Shown here one piece after another: positions 11,169 to 18,581 of a stretch of 64,000 bases of DNA. The notes beneath the pieces were generated by a model. That model had not been told where the DNA came from, searched no databases, and was given only the letters and a program-made list of their open reading frames with translations. How positions within the stretch are numbered: the stretch's first letter is position 1; every line of letters starts with the position of its first letter. The stretch lies in assembly GCA_014382365.1 (NCBI GenBank), contig JACNJW010000019.1, positions 1 through 64,000 on the forward strand. The letters are read 5' to 3'. Position numbers and translations under genes: made by a program. The DNA comes from SAR324 cluster bacterium (GTDB taxonomy: Bacteria; SAR324; NAC60-12).

Positions 11169-11225
11169 GTGTTTTCTCAGCTTTGAATTGCGGCAGACTT
11201 AATAGAATGCCGCCGGTCCTGACAG

Positions 11226-12089
11226 TTATTGCAGTGCAGTTAAATCTCCATAAATTTCCGGACGACGATCACGGAAGAACTGCCAAAGATTACGAATTTC
11301 ACGGACTGCATCCATATCCATATCATGAATCAGTAAGCCGTCAGATTTATCATCCAATTGTGCTTCAATTTTTCCACGGGGACTTACAATGTAGCTGGAA
11401 CCGTAAAATGTACCAATATTCCATGGTTCTTCTGAACCTACTCTGTTAATTGCACCAATGTAACAGCCATTTGCTGCAGCTGAGGCCGGTTGTTCCAATT
11501 CCCAGAGGTATTGGGAAAGTCCTGCAACCGTAGCTGAAGGATTAACAATATACTCTGCACCGTTCAAGGCCAATGCACGCCAACCTTCCGGAAAATGGCG
11601 GTCGTAACAGATATACACTCCAAGTTTGCAGTATGCAGTTTCAAAAACCGGATAACCTAAATTTCCAGGTTTGAAGAAAAATTTCTCATAAAAACCGGCA
11701 ACCTGCGGAATATGCGTTTTTCGGTACTTACCCAGATATTCACCATTTGCGTCAATCACTGCTGCAGTGTTGTAATAGACTCCAGTCATTTCTTCTTCAT
11801 AAATCGGAACCACAATCACCATATTATATTTCTTTGCATATTCCTGCATAAGTTTAGTAGTTGGTCCCTCTGGAATCTTCTCAACTGCTGCATACCACTT
11901 TTTGTCCTGACTGGGGCAAAAATAAGGTTGAGTGAAAACCTCCTGCATACAAAGCACCTGCACCCCTTTTTCTCCGGCTTCCTCAATATAAGGAATATGA
12001 GCTTCAATCATTATTTTAGTAATTTCTTCTGGAGCCATTGAGGTGTCTCCTTTAAGGGCCATTTGAATCAACCCGCTGCGAACTATCAT
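11226..12089 (-). CDS. Beta-ureidopropionase (N-carbamoyl-beta-alanine amidohydrolase)
   Basis: Nitrilase-superfamily amidase of 287 residues with the Glu-Lys-Cys triad visible: E50 (CMQEVFTQPYF), K124 (KYRKTHIPQ) and C161 (GVYICYDRHFPEGWR). It would release beta-alanine (or beta-aminoisobutyrate), CO2 and ammonia from the carbamoyl product of dihydropyrimidinase. A clean AAGGAG precedes the ATG. It is the promoter-proximal gene of the operon and lies directly beside the RutR-like operator. Substrate assignment rests on context as well as on family motifs. Confidence 0.9.
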   Translation of the reverse strand: MIVRSGLIQMALKGDTSMAPEEITKIMIEAHIPYIEEAGEKGVQVLCMQEVFTQPYFCPSQDKKWYAAVEKIPEGPTTKLMQEYAKKYNMVIVVPIYEEEMTGVYYNTAAVIDANGEYLGKYRKTHIPQVAGFYEKFFFKPGNLGYPVFETAYCKLGVYICYDRHFPEGWRALALNGAEYIVNPSATVAGLSQYLWELEQPASAAANGCYIGAINRVGSEEPWNIGTFYGSSYIVSPRGKIEAQLDDKSDGLLIHDMDMDAVREIRNLWQFFRDRRPEIYGDLTALQ

Positions 12090-12129
12090 TTTTTCTCCTT
12101 AAAATACTAATTATTAGTTGGTATCCGGA

Positions 12130-12159
12130 ATTAAATTTTGTTTGCCAGAAACCTGTAAA
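12130..12159 (-). promoter_or_regulatory. Predicted sigma70 promoter of the pyrimidine operon
   Basis: On the minus strand, TTTACA (12159-12154) and TTTAAT (12135-12130) are 18 bases apart, each one mismatch from consensus, ahead of the ureidopropionase gene. The RutR-like box lies just upstream of the -35 element. Confidence 0.5.
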
Positions 12160-12168
12160 AAACACATC

Positions 12169-12184
12169 TTGACCAATTGGTCAG
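12169..12184. promoter_or_regulatory. RutR-type operator
   Basis: TTGACCA-AT-TGGTCAG is a near-perfect palindrome. It matches 13 of the 14 specified positions of the known E. coli RutR consensus TTGACCA-NN-TGGTCAA. It sits between the divergent ureidopropionase operon and the RutR-like tetR gene. The last base is G instead of A. Confidence 0.85.
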
Positions 12185-12197
12185 GAAAATATACGAT
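12169..12197 (+). promoter_or_regulatory. Predicted promoter of the rutR-like gene, overlapping its operator
   Basis: TTGACC (12169-12174) and TACGAT (12192-12197) are spaced by exactly 17 bases. The -35 hexamer is the left half of the RutR box, so autorepression by promoter occlusion is the simple reading. Confidence 0.5.
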
Positions 12198-12245
12198 GCT
12201 GACCGTACCTGTGTCAAGTCTTTTTTCGAAAAAAATCTACAAATC

Positions 12246-12884
12246 ATGAAAAACAAGAAAAAACAAATCTCTCAAAAATTACAGGTTAGAGAAGATAATG
12301 AACGCCGGATAATGGCTGCAGCAGAAATAATTTTTGCTGAACAAGGCTATAAAGGGAGTACCACCAAACGGATTGCAGAACTCGCAGGCATCCCCAAAGC
12401 CAACCTGCATTATTATTTTTCGACCAAAGAGGAACTCTACCGCAGGGTGCTGGATGATATCCTGCAGGAATGGCTGCATGCAGCAGATACATTTGATGAT
12501 TCTGACGATCCAGTAAAAGCACTGACGGACTATATCCATGCCAAAATGAATCTCTCACGTGCCCGTCCAAATGCCTCAAAAATTTGGGCTTCCGAAATCA
12601 TGCAGGGTGCACCTGTTATCCAACAGCATCTGGAAACAACTCTGCGTGAGTGGATTGAATCAAGAGAAGTTTGTTTGCAAAAATGGGTAAAGGCAGGTAA
12701 ACTACGCAGCACCAACATGCGCAGTCTTTTTTATATGATTTGGGCCACAACTCAGCATTATGCAGATTTTGGACATCAGATCAAAACATTGAACAATGGC
12801 GAGCCATTTTCAAACAGTCAGTTTGAAAATGCAAAAAAAGAAGTAACCGAAATTATTCTACGTGGGATTGGGGCCATCAAGTAA
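12246..12884 (+). CDS. rutR: TetR-family regulator, RutR-like
   Basis: TetR regulator of 212 residues. The N-terminal helix-turn-helix (IFAEQGYKGSTTKRIAELAG, then IPKANLHYYFSTKEELY) is classic. The C-terminal half resembles E. coli RutR as I recall it, notably the MIWATTQHYADF stretch. RutR senses uracil/thymine and binds TTGACCA-NN-TGGTCAA, and such a site is present 62-77 bases upstream. An in-frame TTG at 12177 lies inside the operator and is rejected in favour of the ATG at 12246. It probably represses both itself and the divergent operon until pyrimidine is bound. Confidence 0.9.
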   Translation: MKNKKKQISQKLQVREDNERRIMAAAEIIFAEQGYKGSTTKRIAELAGIPKANLHYYFSTKEELYRRVLDDILQEWLHAADTFDDSDDPVKALTDYIHAKMNLSRARPNASKIWASEIMQGAPVIQQHLETTLREWIESREVCLQKWVKAGKLRSTNMRSLFYMIWATTQHYADFGHQIKTLNNGEPFSNSQFENAKKEVTEIILRGIGAIK

Positions 12885-13040
12885 ATACTGAAACAGACAG
12901 AATCTTCATCTTTGACTAAGAAATTTTAAGCAGAAACTTTTTTTATTATTTTAAGCTTGAAACACATCTTGCTTCATATGATACTCTTCACGGTTACAAA
13001 TAATCTTTAGCTCGGCTAACGAAAAATTGCTTCCCAATTT

Positions 13041-13946
13041 ATGAAAACAAAAGTTAACAGTATTACTAATTACAAAACCATTCCTGCCAGCAAGATAAAA
13101 GATTACATTACCCTGACCAAGCCTCGCCTGTTGTTCAGCGTGCTCTTCAGTACTGTACTAGGTTATATTATTCCTGTAGACGGCATGGTTGACTCTTTTG
13201 TGCTGCTTAATCTGCTCATTGGTACAGCACTGATAGGTGCTGGTGCACATACACTTAACCAATGGCAGGAGCAAATACCTGACTCAAAAATGAGTCGCAC
13301 AAAAAACCGTCCTTTACCAATGGGACGACTTAGCAGGAGTGAGGTTTTTGTTTTTGGTATTTTGATTAGCATTGGAGGTTTCCTGACTTTATGGTTAAGT
13401 CTAAACCTGCTTACAGCTTCACTAGGTTTACTGACATTAATTTCATATGTCCTGATTTACACTCCGTTAAAAACAAGAACCACCGCCAATACCTGGTTTG
13501 GAGGAATAACTGGTGCATTACCACCGGTGATGGGTTGGACAGCAGCCAGGGGCCAGTTGGACTGGGAAGTCTTACCAATTTTTGCTTTGCTTTATTTTTG
13601 GCAGCTTCCACATTTTTTTGCAATTGCCTGGATGTATCGTGACGATTACCGAAAAGCCGGTTTCAAAATGCTTTCGTTGGAAGACTCTAACGGTCATAAT
13701 ACAAGAGTACAGATGCTGCTTTACGGTTTATTGCTCTTCGCAACCAGTGCTGTCATTTACATGATCGGTCAGGGAAGTTTGCTTTATCTGATAGGTTCAA
13801 TATTGCTGGGAATTAGTTTTTTAGCAGTTATTACTTTATTTTTTCTAGAAAGTAGCGTAAATAATGCGCGTAAGGTTTTTCTAGCATCCATTATTTACCT
13901 GCCGGTCCTGAGCACTGTTTTAGTGTTGGACAGGCTATTTTATTAA
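13041..13946 (+). CDS. ctaB: Protoheme IX farnesyltransferase (heme O synthase)
   Basis: UbiA-type prenyltransferase of 301 residues that farnesylates heme b to heme O. Seen: about eight to nine hydrophobic helices, the ITLTKPRLLFSVLFSTVLGY opening, the Asp-poor CyoE version of the prenyl site (NQWQEQIPDSKMSRTKNRPLPMGRLS) and the YTPLKTRT loop. It heads the oxidase locus. Heme O made here would be converted to heme A by CtaA, encoded on the opposite strand at 20-21 kb. Confidence 0.94.
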   Translation: MKTKVNSITNYKTIPASKIKDYITLTKPRLLFSVLFSTVLGYIIPVDGMVDSFVLLNLLIGTALIGAGAHTLNQWQEQIPDSKMSRTKNRPLPMGRLSRSEVFVFGILISIGGFLTLWLSLNLLTASLGLLTLISYVLIYTPLKTRTTANTWFGGITGALPPVMGWTAARGQLDWEVLPIFALLYFWQLPHFFAIAWMYRDDYRKAGFKMLSLEDSNGHNTRVQMLLYGLLLFATSAVIYMIGQGSLLYLIGSILLGISFLAVITLFFLESSVNNARKVFLASIIYLPVLSTVLVLDRLFY

Positions 13947-13974
13947 TTTTTATTATAAATTGTTTTGGAGGATT

Positions 13975-14079
13975 ATGGAGAAAAGTGATTCCGATGTGAT
14001 GGCATCAAAAGTGTTTTTTGTTACCCTTGGAGGATGTATTTTATTTATGCTGGGTGCCTACGTTTTTGCATTTAATTAG
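13975..14079 (+). CDS. 34-residue single-helix membrane peptide, CoxIIa-like
   Basis: A short gene with a full GGAGG Shine-Dalgarno at 13967-13971, three bases before the ATG. The product is 34 residues: a polar N-terminus (MEKSDSDVMASK), then one hydrophobic helix, ending FAFN. It lies between ctaB and ctaC. Its length and layout resemble subunit IIa of the Thermus ba3 oxidase (also 34 residues, one helix) and other small accessory subunits. I infer an oxidase subunit or assembly peptide. Sequence similarity alone is too short to prove it. Confidence 0.72.
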   Translation: MEKSDSDVMASKVFFVTLGGCILFMLGAYVFAFN

Positions 14080-14159
14080 GATACCCTGAATACTGAAGAT
14101 AAGAAGACTTTCAATTTTTTCGCTGGAATGCGAATAACGATTTACAGGTAAAAACTAAT

Positions 14160-14939
14160 ATGATTGAATATTTTGTACATAATGCGTCCTCATTTGCAGG
14201 GGATATAGACAACCTTTTTCTTTTGATTACTTTAATCATAGGTTTCTGGTTTTTTCTGACATTTGGAGCACTTGTATATTTTATCCTGAAATTCCGTAGG
14301 AAAGAAGGTACGAAGGCCAAGTACATTACAGGCGAGAAACACAGAGAAACGAGATGGACACATTATCCTCACTATGCTGTGATTGCAATGGATGTTGTGA
14401 TCATTGCGGCCAATATCTTCGTCTGGGTCAATATCAAACAGACTCTTCCGCCGAAAGACAATCTGATCCGTGTCATTGGCCAGCAATGGAGCTGGTCTTT
14501 CGTTGACTCTGGGCCGGATGGAGTCCTGGATACTGCTGATGACATTGCTACAGTAAATGACCTGCATGTAAAAGTAGGAGAAACATATCACTTTGAACTA
14601 CAGGCACGTGATGTAATTCATAACTTCTCAGTACCGGTGTTTCGCCTGAGACAGGATGCAATGCCCGGCAGAACAATCAAAGGCTGGTTTAAACCGACAA
14701 AAACAGGCTCATTTGATATTCAATGTGCAGAAATGTGCGGTTACGGTCACGGTATAATGGGTGGTGCAATTACCGTTCATACCAAAGAGAGTTATGACGA
14801 AACGATTGCCCAAATAAAAAATGGGACTTACGAGAGTCATTATCAAAAAAGATTGGGCACCAAGACTCCCTTGCCGTCTAATACCTCGCAGGTCGAAAGC
14901 GAGAATTCTTTTGCTGTGCTGTTAGCCAGTAAATTTTAA
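14160..14939 (+). CDS. ctaC: Cytochrome c oxidase subunit II
   Basis: Subunit II of 259 residues. Two N-terminal transmembrane helices (about 20-45 and 75-95) are followed by the periplasmic cupredoxin domain. The binuclear CuA ligands are visible: H154 (DVIHNFSVP), C189, E191, C193, H197 and M200 (CAEMCGYGHGIM). There is no cytochrome c domain, so electrons must come from a separate cytochrome c. A short acidic insert DGVLDTADD sits between the QQWSW electron-entry motif and the cupredoxin core. No strong ribosome-binding site is seen before the ATG. Confidence 0.94.
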   Translation: MIEYFVHNASSFAGDIDNLFLLITLIIGFWFFLTFGALVYFILKFRRKEGTKAKYITGEKHRETRWTHYPHYAVIAMDVVIIAANIFVWVNIKQTLPPKDNLIRVIGQQWSWSFVDSGPDGVLDTADDIATVNDLHVKVGETYHFELQARDVIHNFSVPVFRLRQDAMPGRTIKGWFKPTKTGSFDIQCAEMCGYGHGIMGGAITVHTKESYDETIAQIKNGTYESHYQKRLGTKTPLPSNTSQVESENSFAVLLASKF

Positions 14940-14966
14940 TACATTATACTTTCAGGAGGAATAAAT

Positions 14967-16682
14967 ATGAGTCAGTCAACATCTGCAGTCGCAACAGACA
15001 CTCATGCGGAACATCATGAAGAACTGAGTTTTTTATACAAATATATTCTACCGATTGATCACAAGATCATTGCCATGCAGTACATCTTTACCGGCATGAT
15101 CATGGCAATTGTTGGAGGCTATTTTGCCTACGCTTTCAGGATGCAGTTGGCATTTCCAGGAGATCTGGTGCCACTCTATGGTCTGGTAGGTCCCGGGGAA
15201 TATAATATGCTGGTGACAAATCACGGAACAATCATGATTTTCTGGGTTGCCATGCCGGTCCTAATTGCCGGTTTTGGAAACTATTTGATACCATTGATGA
15301 TTGGTTGTGATGATATGGTTTTTCCACGTCTTAATCGACTATCATATCAAATATTTCTGGTTAGCGCCTTAGTTTTGATCCTTTCATTCTTCGTCAAAGG
15401 TGGAGGATTTGGAGGTGCCTGGACAGCATACCCTCCACTCTCATCTGTTGCGGAATATAGCCTGACAGACTGGGGAGCTTCATTGTGGCTGCTTGCTGTT
15501 GCTTTAGAATTTATATCCTTTTTACTGGGCGGAATTAATTTTGTGACTACCGCAATGAATGCCCGTGCTCCAGGAATGAAAATGCTGGACATTCCGATAG
15601 CAGTTTGGTTTATCGTTGTAGCAGTTATTTTGTTTATGGCATCAGTAGGTCCTCTGGTAGCAGGGGCTGTAATGCTCTTTATGGATCAGAGAGTCGGCAC
15701 AACTTTTTTCCTGCCGTCAGCAGGAGGAGATCCTCTGCTCTGGGAACATCTTTTCTGGTTTTTTGGACATCCTGAGGTATATGTGGTTTTACTACCTACT
15801 ATGGGAATTGTGGCAGAAATAATCACAGTATTTTCCAGAAAAAAATTATTCGGTTATCGAACAGTACTTTACACTGCATTTGCGACAGGTGGCCTGTCTT
15901 TCGTGGTCTGGGCTCACCATCAGTTTATTGCCGGTATTGACCCTCGGATGGCCAATGTTTTTACAGTGACAACTGTTTTAATCTCAATTCCGCTTGCAGA
16001 AATGATGTTCAGTTACATCGCCACCCTTTACGGTGGATCAATAGAACTAAAAACTCCAATGCTCTGGGCTTTGAGTTTTTTAGCAGCCTTCCTGATTGGA
16101 GGAGTTACAGGCATTTATCTTGGTGCGAGTGCAATGGATGTGTACTTTCACGATTCTTATTTCGTGCTGGCCCACTTTCATTACACCTTCTTTCCAATTA
16201 CAATTATAGGAATGTTTGCTGCTCTGACTTATTGGTTTCCAAAAATGTTTGGCCGGATGATGAACGAAACATTGGGCAAAATTCATTTCTGGGGCACATT
16301 TATTCCTTTCAACTGTATTTTCCTGCCGCTATTCTTTCTGGGATTGGCCGGTCAGCATAGACGGATTTACAATTACGATCATTTTCCGGATCTTGCCACA
16401 CAAGAACTGCAGGACATCCGGGTCTTTGCGACTTACAGTTTGATCGTCATGATTTTCTTTCAGTTGATTTTTGTTTATAACTTTTTCCACAGTATGTTCA
16501 AAGGTGAAAAGGCTACTGAAAATCCCTGGAAGTCCAACACTTTGGAGTGGACTACTCTATCACCTCCTCCTCATGGTAATTTCAAAGTTTTGCCTACAGT
16601 GTATCGGGGGCCTTATGAGTACAGTGTTCCGGGGCGTGATGAGGATTATTGGCCGCAAAATGAAGCTCCTAAAAAGAGCTGA
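14967..16682 (+). CDS. ctaD: Cytochrome c oxidase subunit I (aa3-type)
   Basis: Catalytic heme-copper subunit of 571 residues, twelve or more helices, with AGGAGG before the ATG. Ligands seen: H86 and H405 (heme a), H403 (heme a3), and H268, H317, H318 with cross-link Y272 (CuB). D-channel features remain (DDMVFPRLN and E270 in GHPEVY), so this is A1-type. A gap-free comparison with the canonical segment PTGIKIFSW gives P342-L-A-E-M-M-F-S-Y350, so the K-channel lysine position is Met346 and the neighbouring Thr is Leu343. Proton entry on that side must differ. All redox ligands are intact, so it should be active. Confidence 0.95.
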   Translation: MSQSTSAVATDTHAEHHEELSFLYKYILPIDHKIIAMQYIFTGMIMAIVGGYFAYAFRMQLAFPGDLVPLYGLVGPGEYNMLVTNHGTIMIFWVAMPVLIAGFGNYLIPLMIGCDDMVFPRLNRLSYQIFLVSALVLILSFFVKGGGFGGAWTAYPPLSSVAEYSLTDWGASLWLLAVALEFISFLLGGINFVTTAMNARAPGMKMLDIPIAVWFIVVAVILFMASVGPLVAGAVMLFMDQRVGTTFFLPSAGGDPLLWEHLFWFFGHPEVYVVLLPTMGIVAEIITVFSRKKLFGYRTVLYTAFATGGLSFVVWAHHQFIAGIDPRMANVFTVTTVLISIPLAEMMFSYIATLYGGSIELKTPMLWALSFLAAFLIGGVTGIYLGASAMDVYFHDSYFVLAHFHYTFFPITIIGMFAALTYWFPKMFGRMMNETLGKIHFWGTFIPFNCIFLPLFFLGLAGQHRRIYNYDHFPDLATQELQDIRVFATYSLIVMIFFQLIFVYNFFHSMFKGEKATENPWKSNTLEWTTLSPPPHGNFKVLPTVYRGPYEYSVPGRDEDYWPQNEAPKKS

Positions 16683-16755
16683 ATATTATATTCATAACAC
16701 AGTAGTAAAGTATTACTCCTGTTTAGATTATTAACCATTTCATAAAGGAATTCAT

Positions 16756-17337
16756 ATGTCGACGCATGGGCCTATCGCAACACACCGCAGTGCTACCGGC
16801 GTACCATCAGGACGATTAGCAATTTGGTGGCTGCTCGCTTCAGAAATATTTATTTTTGGCGGCTTAGTTGTCTGCTTTGTACTCTTTAAACTGAATGGTA
16901 CTCCTGGATTTGAAGATGCTTCGCTGACAAGTACTGCTGCCGGTGCAATCAACACTTTTGTACTTTTGACTTCAAGTTTAAGTATCGTGCTGGCTCATGC
17001 AGCTATTGAAAAAGGTGATAGTGCCAAGTCATTCACCTATATCTGGTATACCATTGGCGGAGGTTTTGTATTTTTAGGCATAAAAGCCTATGAATACACC
17101 GGCAAAATACTGCATGGCCATACACTGACTGATAACCTCTTCTGGTCGTTTTATTATACAATGACGGGCTTGCATGCCCTGCATGTAATCGGCGGAATGG
17201 TTATCATGGCTCTCATATCATTTGATATCCGCAAAGGACACAATTATCAACGTGTGGAATTGATTGGTATTTACTGGCACTTTGTTGATCTTGTCTGGAT
17301 CTTCCTGTTTCCACTTTTGTATATTGCAAATTTCTAA
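16756..17337 (+). CDS. ctaE: Cytochrome c oxidase subunit III
   Basis: Heme-copper oxidase subunit III of 193 residues, five predicted helices (the short bacterial form). Seen: the SEIFIFGGL helix, the TGLHALHVIGGM motif and the closing YWHFVDLVWIFLFPLLY that define the family. AAAGGA precedes the ATG. It follows ctaD by 73 bases. A second, different subunit III gene occurs two genes downstream. Confidence 0.93.
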   Translation: MSTHGPIATHRSATGVPSGRLAIWWLLASEIFIFGGLVVCFVLFKLNGTPGFEDASLTSTAAGAINTFVLLTSSLSIVLAHAAIEKGDSAKSFTYIWYTIGGGFVFLGIKAYEYTGKILHGHTLTDNLFWSFYYTMTGLHALHVIGGMVIMALISFDIRKGHNYQRVELIGIYWHFVDLVWIFLFPLLYIANF

Positions 17338-17368
17338 ATATAACTTTCATCCCGTTACAGGTTTTATT

Positions 17369-17698
17369 ATGAGTGAAACGTACGCACATCCCAATTATAT
17401 AAAAATATGGTTTTGGCTGCTGATTTTGTTGGCCCTCAGTGTGGCAGGTCCCATGCTGGAAATACCAGCCCTGACTATATTAACAGCCTTTGGAATAGCA
17501 GTCGTTAAAGCATTCCTGGTTGCTGCCAATTTCATGCATTTGAAGTTTGAGAAAAAAATAATTTGGTTTTTACTTATCCTATCTATGTGCCTTCTTGGTG
17601 TATTCTTTTTTGGTGCAGCACCTGATGTTATGATGACAGAAGGTGACCAGTGGATAGATTGTATTGCAGACAAATCTTGTGTTGAGCAACGTTTGTGA
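17369..17698 (+). CDS. ctaF: Cytochrome c oxidase subunit IV (prokaryotic type)
   Basis: Small membrane subunit of 109 residues with three hydrophobic helices and the AFLVAANFMHLKFEKK motif typical of COX4_pro/CtaF/CyoD proteins. The start is the ATG of MSETYAHPNYIK. The longer reading from 17264 runs inside subunit III and is not used. Its stop overlaps the GTG start of the next gene by four bases. It is thought to help assemble or stabilise subunits I and III. Confidence 0.85.
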   Translation: MSETYAHPNYIKIWFWLLILLALSVAGPMLEIPALTILTAFGIAVVKAFLVAANFMHLKFEKKIIWFLLILSMCLLGVFFFGAAPDVMMTEGDQWIDCIADKSCVEQRL

Positions 17699-18321
17699 AA
17701 AATATTTCCAGTCAGTCGGTTTTGTTGACCACATCAGAAATCCCATTATATGCAGCAAATAAGAGAAGCAAGCCTCCGGTTTCTAATGGTGTTATCGGAA
17801 TGCTGATTTTCTTGGTCACAGAAGCTATGTTTTTTGCTGCTCTCATCAGTGCACACATGGTGATCCGTGCAGGATTGACTGAATGGCCACCCTGGGGGCA
17901 GCCAAGATTGGCTATTGAAACCACTGCCTTAAACTCTCTGGTATTGTTAGTCAGTGCATTATTGATGGGCTATTCAAGAAGATTGCTCCAGCAAGACAAA
18001 ATCTCGTCAGGACGGCGCTGGTTTGGAATTTCAATTTTATTTGGTATCTTCTTTTTGCTGTCCCAAGGTTATGAGTGGGTACAACTTCTTGAGTTTGGGC
18101 TCACTTTATCATCCAGCGTTTACGGGGGTTTGTTCTATTTAATAATTGGTGCACATGCTTTTCATGTGATTGGGGCTCTTTCAGTGCTGATATATGCCTG
18201 GAACCGTTTAGGATCTTCAAAGAATCCTATTACTCCTGAGGCAGTTTTTCCCCTCCAAATTTTGTGGTATTTCGTGGTCTGCATTTGGCCGGTGCTCTAT
18301 GTGTTGGTTTATTTGAGCTGA
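17695..18321 (+). CDS. Second cytochrome c oxidase subunit III
   Basis: A further subunit III family protein, 208 residues, five helices, starting with GTG and overlapping ctaF by four bases (GTGA). Seen: the LVTEAMFFAALISAHMV helix, YEWVQLLEFGL, GAHAFHVIGA and the closing LQILWYFVVCIWPVLYVLVY. It is clearly divergent from the first subunit III at 16756. Such duplicated subunit III genes occur in some caa3/aa3 loci. Whether both enter one complex is unknown. Confidence 0.87.
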   Translation: MKNISSQSVLLTTSEIPLYAANKRSKPPVSNGVIGMLIFLVTEAMFFAALISAHMVIRAGLTEWPPWGQPRLAIETTALNSLVLLVSALLMGYSRRLLQQDKISSGRRWFGISILFGIFFLLSQGYEWVQLLEFGLTLSSSVYGGLFYLIIGAHAFHVIGALSVLIYAWNRLGSSKNPITPEAVFPLQILWYFVVCIWPVLYVLVYLS

Positions 18322-18362
18322 CCACCCTGCAGCTAAACAATACATCAATTAAATGCTATTAA

Positions 18363-18581
18363 ATGTGCGGCATGAAATTTAAATTTGTACTACAATTAAC
18401 ACTGGTTTATATTTTTTCCCTTTTGCCAGAAAGAGCCAATGCCTGTGCAGTCTGCTTTACTGCCACTGAGGAAACATTAGAGGCGTTTTACGCTACAACT
18501 ATTATCCTTACCTTGCTTCCGTTGGTGATGGTTTCCTCCATTGTTTACTGGCTTTATCGTAAACACAGAAAGATCGGATGA
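18363..18581 (+). CDS. Small exported membrane protein with CAVC motif
   Basis: A 72-residue protein: signal-type N-terminus (FKFVLQLTLVYIFSLLPERANA), a Cys pair CAVC right after the predicted cleavage site, a short linker and one C-terminal transmembrane helix ending WLYRKHRKIG. The periplasmic CxxC beside an oxidase suggests a thiol or metal function, for example in copper delivery, but this is inference. The start could also be the Met at 18372. Its stop overlaps the next start by four bases. Confidence 0.75.
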   Translation: MCGMKFKFVLQLTLVYIFSLLPERANACAVCFTATEETLEAFYATTIILTLLPLVMVSSIVYWLYRKHRKIG

